From NCBI GenBank assembly GCA_027451865.1, contig DAIDHW010000001.1:744353-808352 (forward strand): DNA of 64,000 nt, written 5' to 3'. The DNA is from Leptolyngbyaceae cyanobacterium clean351 (lineage in GTDB: Bacteria > Cyanobacteriota > Cyanobacteriia > DAIDHW01). Positions 1 through 7,045 of the stretch are shown one piece after another. Within the stretch, counting starts at the first letter, position 1, and each line of letters starts with the position of its first letter. Under the pieces are notes generated by a model. That model worked only from the letters and a program-made list of their open reading frames with translations, was not told the origin of the DNA and made no database searches. Made by a program: the position numbers and the translations under genes.

Positions 1-35
1 GGAACAGGTGTGAGAAGCGACGGCTAGCGGGGGAT

Positions 36-293
36 TTAGCTGGCAGTCAAGTCGAAACGGTAGTCTTCAATTACTGGATTGGCCAGCAGTTGACTACAGG
101 CCCGGTCAACCTCCCGGTGGGCCAACTCCAGGGAGGGGGCCTCAAGGGTGAGCTGGATGTACTTGCCGATACGCACTTGACTGACCATATCGTAACCCAG
201 ATTCACCAAACCTACCTGGACAGCCGCCCCGGCCGGGTCCAGGACAGACGGCCGGAGAGTGATGTACACCTGAGCTGAGTATTGTCCGCCCAT
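36..293 (-). CDS. purS: PurS subunit of phosphoribosylformylglycinamidine synthase
   Basis: This 85-residue protein has the PurS pattern: VYITLRPSVLDPAGAAVQ near the N-terminus, then LGYDMVSQVRIGKYIQL. PurS is a small subunit that joins PurL and PurQ in the cytosolic complex converting FGAR to FGAM in purine synthesis. The length is normal for the family. The gene reads towards the left edge, so purQ may follow just outside the window, but no start codon for it is visible in the first 35 bases. Together with purA at 14.5 kb it is one of two purine genes here. Confidence 0.93.
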   Translation of the reverse strand: MGGQYSAQVYITLRPSVLDPAGAAVQVGLVNLGYDMVSQVRIGKYIQLTLEAPSLELAHREVDRACSQLLANPVIEDYRFDLTAS

Positions 294-352
294 AACACCT
301 CGCCAAAAAGTTAAAACCCCGGTCTAGCCTGAGGCCAGACCACCATCATCAT

Positions 353-484
353 CTAGAGGTTTCCGCCCCGGGTAGCCAGCAAGAAAATTACTACTGGACC
401 GGAAAGCATGATCAGGCTCACCATTGTCAGCTGCACTAGGGCTTCCCAATTTACGCTACTGACAAGACTACTCAACATTTCCAT
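353..484 (-). CDS. psb30: Photosystem II protein Psb30 (Ycf12)
   Basis: This is a 43-residue reading frame too short for usual ORF cut-offs. The translation contains WEALVQLTMVSLIM followed by LSGPVVIFLLATRGGNL, which matches the single-helix Psb30/Ycf12 subunit at the periphery of photosystem II: a QLT motif, one hydrophobic helix with GP in it, and an RxGNL end. It probably lies in the thylakoid membrane. The start chosen is the ATG at 484 with GGAG about nine bases upstream; the second Met, two codons in, is an alternative. It is divergent from the exporter genes at 637. Confidence 0.85.
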   Translation of the reverse strand: MEMLSSLVSSVNWEALVQLTMVSLIMLSGPVVIFLLATRGGNL

Positions 485-550
485 GGGTGCTGCTCCGTCA
501 ATACCACGACTTACCATACTGCCGATTTTAGGGGATGGGATTACCTTGCT

Positions 551-576
551 TTTAGAAAAATTTACAAAACTCTAAA
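551..576. promoter_or_regulatory. Inverted repeat upstream of the exporter pair
   Basis: TTTAGA at 551-556 and TCTAAA at 571-576 form a perfect six-base inverted repeat with a 14-base AT-rich spacer. It lies in the divergent region between psb30 and the UPF0016 genes, about 60 bases before the start of the first exporter gene. The spacing suits a dimeric regulator or an overlapped promoter, but this is inference and chance is possible. Confidence 0.25.
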
Positions 577-636
577 TTTCTTCGCGGGTAAGTTGCGTCT
601 GGGCTGGCCTAGTCAGATAATGAAAGGGATTACTGC

Positions 637-975
637 TTGCTTGAGAATTTGGCTCCTAAACCCCTTGATCCCCCCCTGACTAAAGCCGCCGACTCGGCTC
701 TCAAGGTATTCGCTTCAACCTTTTTGACAGTCTTTCTGGCGGAGCTAGGGGACAAAACCCAGGTGACTACCCTCCTCATGAGTGCCCAATCCCAAAATCC
801 AGGGGTGGTATTTTTGGGGGCTGCCTTGGCCCTGGTTCTGACTAGCCTGCTAGGAGTGTTACTTGGCCAATTTATTGGCAGCCGGCTTTCGCCAGTGCTC
901 CTGCAGCGGGCCGCCGGGGTGTCCCTAGTGGGGATTGCCCTGAGTCTAGCCTGGGAATTAATTCATGTAGGGTAA
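637..975 (+). CDS. Half-size UPF0016/GDT1 cation exporter subunit 1
   Basis: This 112-residue membrane protein has one copy of the UPF0016 (TMEM165/GDT1) signature, FLAELGDKTQ near residue 35, followed by two or three hydrophobic helices. Full-size members have two such repeats and export Mn2+ or Ca2+; here each repeat is a separate gene. Heteromeric two-gene manganese exporters (Hmx1/Hmx2) have been described in cyanobacteria and this pair fits that pattern. The start is a TTG preceded by AAAGGGA at good spacing; no in-frame ATG lies upstream. The second half-gene follows after three bases, so the two products are probably made together. The metal is inferred from the family. Confidence 0.82.
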   Translation: MLENLAPKPLDPPLTKAADSALKVFASTFLTVFLAELGDKTQVTTLLMSAQSQNPGVVFLGAALALVLTSLLGVLLGQFIGSRLSPVLLQRAAGVSLVGIALSLAWELIHVG

Positions 976-978
976 TTC

Positions 979-1308
979 ATGTCTTGGCAACTGCTGCTAG
1001 TCAGCTTCGGCACAGTTTTCCTCTCCGAATTGGGAGATAAAAGTCAGTTGGCCGCCATTGCCCTCGGGGGCAGTACTAAGTCTCCCCAGGCCGTATTTCT
1101 CGGCTCGGCCCTAGCCCTAGTCTTAGCTAGCGGCCTAGGGGTCCTCCTGGGCCACGGGGCGGGGGTTGTCCTGCCCACCATCTGGGTCAAGGGCCTAGCG
1201 GCGGCGGGGTTTTTAATTATGGGCCTACGGTTGCTCTTGACCCCGGTGGAAACTGACCAGGGGGGAGCCCAGACAGCTCAGGTCCAGGATATGCCCCGCC
1301 ACCACTAG
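979..1308 (+). CDS. Half-size UPF0016/GDT1 cation exporter subunit 2
   Basis: This 109-residue protein carries the second UPF0016 repeat with the motif FLSELGDKSQ near residue 14 and three hydrophobic segments. It lies three bases after the first half-gene and probably forms a heterodimer with it in a membrane, exporting Mn2+ or a similar divalent cation. Its last 84 bases overlap the 3' end of the convergent cobU gene, so the C-terminal tail after the last helix is encoded on both strands. The hydrophilic tail is the least conserved part of the family, which makes such an overlap tolerable. Confidence 0.8.
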   Translation: MSWQLLLVSFGTVFLSELGDKSQLAAIALGGSTKSPQAVFLGSALALVLASGLGVLLGHGAGVVLPTIWVKGLAAAGFLIMGLRLLLTPVETDQGGAQTAQVQDMPRHH

Positions 1309-1800
1309 GTAAACGGGTTCGGCCAAGAGGGCCACCCGGCGCAGCAGCGTGCCGAGGCGGTCACGGAACAAACCCCCCGCCGGGAAAGCCGGTACTACTC
1401 CCCAGCCCACCTCCTCAGCCACCAGAATTACTTGACAGGCCACTCCAGCCAGAGTCTGCAGCAAGTCCTGTTCCACCCGGTTCCAGGCCGGTGAGTCCAG
1501 CTCGAGAAGATTGGCTAACCAAGTCCCGAGGGAGTCAACTAACACGCACTGGTCAGGCCCACTCCTGGCCAATACTAAGCTGAGCTCCCTAGGTTCTTCA
1601 ATCACCTGCCAAGTGGAGGGCCGCCGCTGGCGATGCCGCTGTAGGCGGTCTGCCCACTCCTGGTCTTCGGGATAGTTAACGGCGGTGGCCACGTACAGGA
1701 CTGGTTGACCGGACTGGCAGGCTAGGGTTTCAGCCCACTCGCTCTTGCCTGACCGGGCTGGCCCTGTAACTAGGACCACACGGCTAGGTTTCTGGGGCAT
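1225..1800 (-). CDS. cobU: Adenosylcobinamide kinase/guanylyltransferase CobU
   Basis: This 191-residue protein has the CobU/CobP features: a P-loop GPARSGKS at residues 13-20, the histidine-containing stretch RLQRHRQRR, and the VLVDSLGTWLANLL motif around residue 87. The enzyme phosphorylates adenosylcobinamide and then attaches GMP in the last steps of cobalamin synthesis. The start overlaps the end of the upstream gene by 17 bases, which suggests translational coupling. Its 3' end overlaps the convergent exporter gene by 84 bases. No other cobalamin gene is seen in the window. Confidence 0.9.
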   Translation of the reverse strand: MPQKPSRVVLVTGPARSGKSEWAETLACQSGQPVLYVATAVNYPEDQEWADRLQRHRQRRPSTWQVIEEPRELSLVLARSGPDQCVLVDSLGTWLANLLELDSPAWNRVEQDLLQTLAGVACQVILVAEEVGWGVVPAFPAGGLFRDRLGTLLRRVALLAEPVYLVVAGHILDLSCLGSPLVSFHRGQEQP

Positions 1801-2326
1801 CTTCCATGGTTGGAGGAGCCTCCGCCAGCAGGGAAACTGCTAACTGCCACAGCAGCAATAGCACGATCCAGGTCAGTAACACCACGGCCTCGGGCCGACG
1901 TATGAGTTGTGCTAGGTCTAGCTTTTCTGGTTCAGGGATGAGGGCCAAAGCCTCGGTAGCCACGGCCAGGTCACAGGCGGCCACTCCCGCCTCCAAGCAC
2001 TCTAGGTCCGACAGCCTAGGTAGCGTCTCGGGTACTAGAGCATCGGCGGTTAACCGCTCAGACCTAGCTTCTGTCCCCTGCCCCAGAGGCAGGACTATTA
2101 GTTCAATGGGGTTATCCCCGGGCTGACCTAGGTACATGAGGGTCCGGCGCACTTGGTCTACCACTGCCTGGGAGGCTGGCCCGGACTGGAGTTTCACTTG
2201 GAGTATTTCCCCTTGACGGCACACCTGCACAGGCACAGCGGCCACAAAGGTCAGCAGCGCAGCCATAGCCTCCAAGTCTCCCTGTTGAGCCAGCTGAGCA
2301 AGGGCACGAAGATCATCTAGAGGCAT
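1784..2326 (-). CDS. Conserved-looking protein with a C-terminal membrane helix
   Basis: I do not recognise this 180-residue protein. The N-terminal 150 residues are acidic and soluble-looking, with an alternating strand-helix pattern around QVCRQGEILQVKLQSG. A single strong hydrophobic helix, AVVLLTWIVLLLLWQLAVSLL, lies near residues 147-167, so it is probably tail-anchored. It ends inside the start of cobU with a 17-base overlap and is likely cotranscribed with it. That context alone does not prove a role in cobalamin metabolism. Confidence 0.7.
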   Translation of the reverse strand: MPLDDLRALAQLAQQGDLEAMAALLTFVAAVPVQVCRQGEILQVKLQSGPASQAVVDQVRRTLMYLGQPGDNPIELIVLPLGQGTEARSERLTADALVPETLPRLSDLECLEAGVAACDLAVATEALALIPEPEKLDLAQLIRRPEAVVLLTWIVLLLLWQLAVSLLAEAPPTMEDAPET

Positions 2327-2386
2327 GATGAACAGAAGATAAGTAGGCTAAACCAGAGGCCAATCAATTATGGGACTGTCTTATCC

Positions 2387-3310
2387 CTATTGAACCCCTT
2401 CCCGGGCTAAAACTTTACCTTCTGTCAATAGGTAGGTCAGGAAAGTCCGGGCCACTACGGACAGGTGTTTGCCCTGGGGATGGATCACGTGCCAGTGACG
2501 CCGGATCGGGAACTCCTCCACGTCTAAGCAGGCGATTTGGCTGGTATGGCCCTCTAGAGCCATGGTGTGGGCTGAGAGAATCGATATGCCCAGCCCACCG
2601 GCAATCGCCTGCTTGATCGCCTCATTGCTACCTAATTCCATGCGTACCTTGAGCTTCAGGCCGTGGTGACTGAATAGTTTTTGCACAGCCTGTCGGGTCC
2701 CGGAACCAGGTTCACGCATGATGAAAGGCTCCTCCACCAGGCGCACCAAGCTAATCTGTTTCTGACCGACTAGGGGATGATCACCGGGGGCCAAGACCAC
2801 CAAAGGATTATCCAGGAAAGGTTGACAAGCCACATCCATGGTCTCCGGAGGATGGCTGAGAATGTACAGGTCATCCTGATTAGCACCTAGGCGGTCCATC
2901 AGCTGGTCATGGTTAGCTACAATCAAGGACACATCAATGCCCGGGTAGTGCCGACAAAAAGGACCGAGCAACCGCGGCACCACGTACTTAGCCGTAGTCA
3001 CCACCGTCAACCTTAAGTACCCTTGCTTCAGGCCCTTCATCTCCGCCACTAGGGTTTCAAACTGGCGTAGCTCTTCGAAGATATGCTCACAGGTGCGGCA
3101 GAGCTCACGACCGGCATCCGTCAGGTAGAGCCGCCGCCCCACCTGCTCAAACAAGGGCAGCCCAACGGTCTTAGTCAACTGTTTCATCTGCATAGAAACA
3201 GTAGGCTGAGTGAGAAACAACTCTTCCGCCGCCCGAGTAAAACTGAGGTGTCGGGCTGCAGCTTCAAAAACTGCTAACTGGTGCAGGGTAGCCTGCTTTA
3301 GGGGGGGCAC
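2387..3310 (-). CDS. ndhR: LysR-family carbon-metabolism regulator (NdhR/CcmR type)
   Basis: This 307-residue LysR-type regulator has an N-terminal helix-turn-helix (LHQLAVFEAAARHLSFTRAA then LFLTQPTVSMQMKQL) and a C-terminal effector domain. The opening KQATLHQLAVFEAAARH matches the cyanobacterial NdhR/CcmR proteins, also annotated rbcR, which control inorganic-carbon uptake and NDH-1 genes in response to 2-oxoglutarate and photorespiratory metabolites. The start is a GTG giving MPPLKQATLHQ. Assignment to NdhR rather than another RbcR paralogue rests on the N-terminal sequence and would need an alignment. Confidence 0.82.
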   Translation of the reverse strand: MPPLKQATLHQLAVFEAAARHLSFTRAAEELFLTQPTVSMQMKQLTKTVGLPLFEQVGRRLYLTDAGRELCRTCEHIFEELRQFETLVAEMKGLKQGYLRLTVVTTAKYVVPRLLGPFCRHYPGIDVSLIVANHDQLMDRLGANQDDLYILSHPPETMDVACQPFLDNPLVVLAPGDHPLVGQKQISLVRLVEEPFIMREPGSGTRQAVQKLFSHHGLKLKVRMELGSNEAIKQAIAGGLGISILSAHTMALEGHTSQIACLDVEEFPIRRHWHVIHPQGKHLSVVARTFLTYLLTEGKVLAREGVQ

Positions 3311-3645
3311 TAGGGCTAAACTCAGGGGAAGGTACTTCTCTAGTGTCTGAGTATACCATAGGAGAGGCTACTCTATGCAGGCGGGTGACTAGATACCAGC
3401 TCAACCTCACTCCCCATGGCCAGCTCAGCTCAGATACCCAGAGGAATTATGGATTAGTCTAGACCAGTTTAGTGTTGTGTGGAGCAGCGCCCTGGAGGAT
3501 AAACTGAGGTTGTTCTTCCAGACCTTAACTGGTCAACTCGAAATTGGTAGAGACTATCCTCAGTATCCTGAATTAGCCAAGCAGACTTGCTCTTTAGGAA
3601 AAATTGTGGCTACAATCAAACACGATCCGAATAACATCAAACCCA
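3311..3645. other. Intergenic region, nothing recognised
   Basis: These 335 bases separate the LysR gene from the first GtrII-like gene, which is read in the opposite direction. I see no tRNA, strong hairpin or small gene. A TTG at 3604 could extend the following gene by 14 codons. Promoters for both flanking genes are expected here, but no convincing -35/-10 pair is visible. Confidence 0.4.
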
Positions 3646-5202
3646 ATGTATGAAATATGGCAAAATTTGAACCGGCGCCGCCGTGCCAGCCTGGGAAACT
3701 TTGGCATTTTTTTCCTCTGTTGGGTGCTAGTCTATCTCCCGGCACTACCAAGCTTCTTCTACATCATTGATGATGCCCTCAGTTTTTATCAAGTCTACAA
3801 AAGTGATCTGACCTATACTAGCCCTGGCTCAGCTGACCTGAGCCTTATGGTTATTGAGTGGGACCAACAGGGCAGATTCTTAGCCACGCCCTGGGACTCC
3901 CTCTCCAACTTCCTCGGCATTGAGGTCTTCCTGTCTAATTCCCAAACCTGGATCGGGGGAATATTCGCAGCCCTAACCAGTGTAGCTCTTCTAGATATTC
4001 TCCGGGTAAGATACGACCTTAAGGACTACCGACTTCTCATCATCTGCCCCTGCCTATACGTCATTACCTCCCCCTTCTTCGCTGAGGTTCAGTACCTCCA
4101 CAGTGCCGCGGCTATCTATGCCCTAAGTACCCTACTAAGTATTATTGCTTACCGACTAATTTTTTCAACTAGTCTTGGTTATAGGGTTTTAAGCTGCATT
4201 TGTAATCTGGTGGCCTTCTGTCTATCCCAGGTGCCCGCCATGATATTCTATTGCTTTCTGATTATTGATTTTATTACTGAAGACCTCTACGACCAAAAGA
4301 AACAGCGCCTCCCCTTGAGTCGCTCCTGGCAGAGCCTGGGTTTCTACAGCAGCTCCCTAGTACTCTATGCCGGTATATATCTAGCTTCGCAACACTGGTT
4401 CCATGGTAGCCAAGCCAGGTCTCTTGCCGACTCTATTAATTTCAGTTTTATCCAGGGCAAGGCTGAATTAGTCTGGCAGATTTTCAACTTATTTCTGACT
4501 GGTGGTAATTTCTCACCATTGCTGTGGACTGCCTATCTAGAGGCACTGCTTGGGGTCACAGTCACATTGTTAATAATCAACAAATGCCGCCGGTCCTGGT
4601 CCTTAGGAACTGCCTTAGTTAAGGTCCTAGGTCTTCTCTTAGGCTTAGCATTCTTGATCTTTGCTAGTGTGTTGCCCTTACTCATCGTCCCTGAAAACTG
4701 GCCCAGCTTTCGGGTCTGTGTGACCATGAGTTTATCACTAGTGGTGCTGTGCGTAGTTACCACAAGAAGCTTTCCCCCCCAAAGCCTCTACGTCAAAGGC
4801 CTGGCCCTAACTTTGGTGCTTTATATGTTCGTTCAGGCCCTCAACACCCTGGAACAAGGTACTAAGAGGGTGCTAATTGCCCAGCGGGATGAGCAGACCA
4901 TCCTGCGGATTGCCAACCTCAATGCGGACCACGGGGTTCACCAAGCCCAGGTAGTCCTAGGGACCATTACAGACTTTAACCCCTACCACATCCCGGGCCG
5001 TCTCAGCTCCTCTGATATCCTGTCTAGTTCCACCCTCGAGTACGATTACTGTCTAGATTCCTACCTGCGTATCAATGGGGTTGGCAAGGTGATCTACGTC
5101 AGTGACGCCGAGCAACAACAGCTCAATCAAACCTACTGCCAGGGAACCCTTCCCATGACCCCGGTCTGGGCGGACCAGGGGTTGACAATTCTCTGCCGTT
5201 AA
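3646..5202 (+). CDS. GtrII-like multi-pass glucosyltransferase, copy 1
   Basis: This 518-residue polytopic membrane protein has roughly ten hydrophobic segments. The first (LGNFGIFFLCWVLVYLPALP) is followed at once by the acidic pair IDDALSFY, a layout typical of GT-C fold enzymes and of the GtrII family that add glucose to cell-surface polysaccharide from a lipid carrier. A FAEVQYLHSA motif lies further on and a soluble C-terminal domain of about 130 residues follows the last helix. The ATG at 3646 was chosen because the paralogue at 5474 shares the start context NPMYE(I/L)WQ; a TTG at 3604 is an alternative. It forms a tandem pair with the next gene, upstream of many glycosyltransferases. 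Confidence 0.68.
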   Translation: MYEIWQNLNRRRRASLGNFGIFFLCWVLVYLPALPSFFYIIDDALSFYQVYKSDLTYTSPGSADLSLMVIEWDQQGRFLATPWDSLSNFLGIEVFLSNSQTWIGGIFAALTSVALLDILRVRYDLKDYRLLIICPCLYVITSPFFAEVQYLHSAAAIYALSTLLSIIAYRLIFSTSLGYRVLSCICNLVAFCLSQVPAMIFYCFLIIDFITEDLYDQKKQRLPLSRSWQSLGFYSSSLVLYAGIYLASQHWFHGSQARSLADSINFSFIQGKAELVWQIFNLFLTGGNFSPLLWTAYLEALLGVTVTLLIINKCRRSWSLGTALVKVLGLLLGLAFLIFASVLPLLIVPENWPSFRVCVTMSLSLVVLCVVTTRSFPPQSLYVKGLALTLVLYMFVQALNTLEQGTKRVLIAQRDEQTILRIANLNADHGVHQAQVVLGTITDFNPYHIPGRLSSSDILSSSTLEYDYCLDSYLRINGVGKVIYVSDAEQQQLNQTYCQGTLPMTPVWADQGLTILCR

Positions 5203-5383
5203 GATTAGTGAGAAGGATTCTTAGCTCTAAGCTTCGGCCTAGGGAGTAGAGAAACTTGTGTTAGATACTGACCTCGCTCTTAATCAAAACTGTGGGCTCA
5301 GGGAGGACTATTTCCTCTGCCGGGAACTCGGCTTAACCCTCCCCCCCCAGACTAACAAATCAACTGGTTGACCCGGGCCATAA

Positions 5384-5409
5384 ACCCTAGATGTGATCAG
5401 TTCTAGGGT
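5384..5409. repeat. Eight-base inverted repeat between the GtrII-like paralogues
   Basis: ACCCTAGA (5384-5391) and TCTAGGGT (5402-5409) form a perfect stem with a 10-base loop in the 271-base gap between the two paralogues. The downstream bases (CTTTGAAC) are not a good T-tract, so it is a poor intrinsic terminator. An operator or RNA-level element before the second gene is equally possible. Confidence 0.35.
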
Positions 5410-5473
5410 CTTTGAACGACCCCGTAGTCTTGCCCACGGAGAAAGACCACAGTTATAATTAGGCATTGCATGG

Positions 5474-7045
5474 ATGAGATTCAACCCGATGTATGAACTA
5501 TGGCAATACCTAAACCAGCGCCAACGGGCGGGATTTTGGAATTTCAGCGCCTTTTTTCTGTGTTGGTTCTTGGTCTATCTCCCCGCTCTACCAAGTTTCT
5601 TCTTCTTTTACGATGATGCCGTTAGTTTTTACTTAACCTACCCCAATGATTTAACCTACACCGGACCCGGTCCAGCTGATTTGACAGTCGTAGAAGTCGG
5701 TTGGAGCCAACAGGGCCGATTTTTAGCTGGAATTTGGGACTATCTCTCCAACTTTCTCGGAATTGAGATGTTCCTATCCGACTCTCAAAATTGGATCGGG
5801 GGGATATTTACAGTCCTCGCCAGCATGACCCTACTCTATATTCTCCGGGTCAGATTTGACCTTAAGAACTATCCCCTGCTAACCCTATCTCCCTGCCTAT
5901 ACATCATCACTGCCCCCTGCTTCGCCGAGATCCAATTCCTCCACAGTGCAGTGGCAATCTATACCCTGAGCACTCTACTAAGCATTGTCGCTTACCGCCT
6001 AGTCTGGTGGCGTAGTCTGGGGTGTCAGGTTTTATCCTCCCTGTGCAACCTAGCAGCTTTTTGCTTGACCCAGGTGTCAGGAATGATCTTCTACTGCCTT
6101 TTGATTATCGATTTTCTAACCCAGGATATGTACGAGCAAAAAGAGCAACGGCCCCCCTTGGGTCGCTCCTGGAAGAGCCTGGGGTTCTACAGCAGTTCCC
6201 TGGTAATTTATGCAGTTATTTATCTAATCTCACGACGCTGGTTACAGGGGCCAGGTGACCGGTCTATCCCAAGCTTTATTAACCTAGACTTTATTAAGGG
6301 CAAAGTAGATTTAGTCTTCCAGGTATTTGACACCTACTTAAATAGTGCTTACTTCGCCCCCCCCCTGTGGGTCTATTACCTCGAAGGACTGCTGGCTATT
6401 ACGGTGGTAGTGTTAGTGGTCAGAAGATGCCGGCAACCTAGGTCTTTAAAGACGACTATCCTCAAGGTTTTAGGTCTCGCCTTGGGCCTGGTATCCTTAA
6501 CTATCGCCAGCACCCTACCCCTACTCGTAGTCCCGGAAAACTGGCCCAGTTTGAGGGTCTGTGTGACCATGAGCCTATCATTAATTGTACTGTGCGTAGT
6601 GGCCGCGAGAAACTTCCCCCCCCAAAGTTTCTACGTCAAAGGCCTAGCCCTAACCCTGGTGTTTTATATGTTTGTTCAGGCTCTCAATACCCTGGAGCAA
6701 GGTACTAAGAGAGTGCTAATTTCCCAGCGGGATGAACAGACTATCCTGCGGATTGCCAGCCTTAATGCGGACCACGGGGTCCACCAAGCCCAGGTAGTCC
6801 TAGGGAAGCTCACGACCTACAACCCCTACCATATCCCGGGTCGCCTTAGCTACTCTGACGTCCTATCAAGTTCCACCCTGCAATTTGACAATGGTGTAGA
6901 CACCTATCTCCGGCTCAATGGGGTCGGCCAGGTGATTACCGTCAGTGACACCGAGCAAAAACAGATGAATCAAACCTATTGCCAGGGAGCTCTCCCCATG
7001 ACCCCGGTCTGGATGGGCCAGGGGCTCACGATCCTCTGTCGCTAA
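5474..7045 (+). CDS. GtrII-like multi-pass glucosyltransferase, copy 2
   Basis: This 523-residue protein is a close paralogue of the upstream gene along its whole length, with the same first helix, the acidic pair (YDDAVSFY) after it, and FAEIQFLHSA. The C-terminal third is nearly the same in both (for example VQALNTLEQGTKRVLI and NADHGVHQAQVVLG), while the loop after the sixth helix has diverged. It is therefore probably also a lipid-carrier-dependent glucosyltransferase in the membrane, perhaps with a different acceptor. The ATG at 5474 is used; one at 5489 aligns exactly with the chosen start of copy 1. The 3' end overlaps the convergent glycosyltransferase fusion by 20 bases. Confidence 0.68.
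   Translation: MRFNPMYELWQYLNQRQRAGFWNFSAFFLCWFLVYLPALPSFFFFYDDAVSFYLTYPNDLTYTGPGPADLTVVEVGWSQQGRFLAGIWDYLSNFLGIEMFLSDSQNWIGGIFTVLASMTLLYILRVRFDLKNYPLLTLSPCLYIITAPCFAEIQFLHSAVAIYTLSTLLSIVAYRLVWWRSLGCQVLSSLCNLAAFCLTQVSGMIFYCLLIIDFLTQDMYEQKEQRPPLGRSWKSLGFYSSSLVIYAVIYLISRRWLQGPGDRSIPSFINLDFIKGKVDLVFQVFDTYLNSAYFAPPLWVYYLEGLLAITVVVLVVRRCRQPRSLKTTILKVLGLALGLVSLTIASTLPLLVVPENWPSLRVCVTMSLSLIVLCVVAARNFPPQSFYVKGLALTLVFYMFVQALNTLEQGTKRVLISQRDEQTILRIASLNADHGVHQAQVVLGKLTTYNPYHIPGRLSYSDVLSSSTLQFDNGVDTYLRLNGVGQVITVSDTEQKQMNQTYCQGALPMTPVWMGQGLTILCR

Noticed and set aside
5384-5409. Terminator after the first GtrII-like gene
   Set aside because: The hairpin is real but is 180 bases after the stop and has no T-run; listed only as an inverted repeat.
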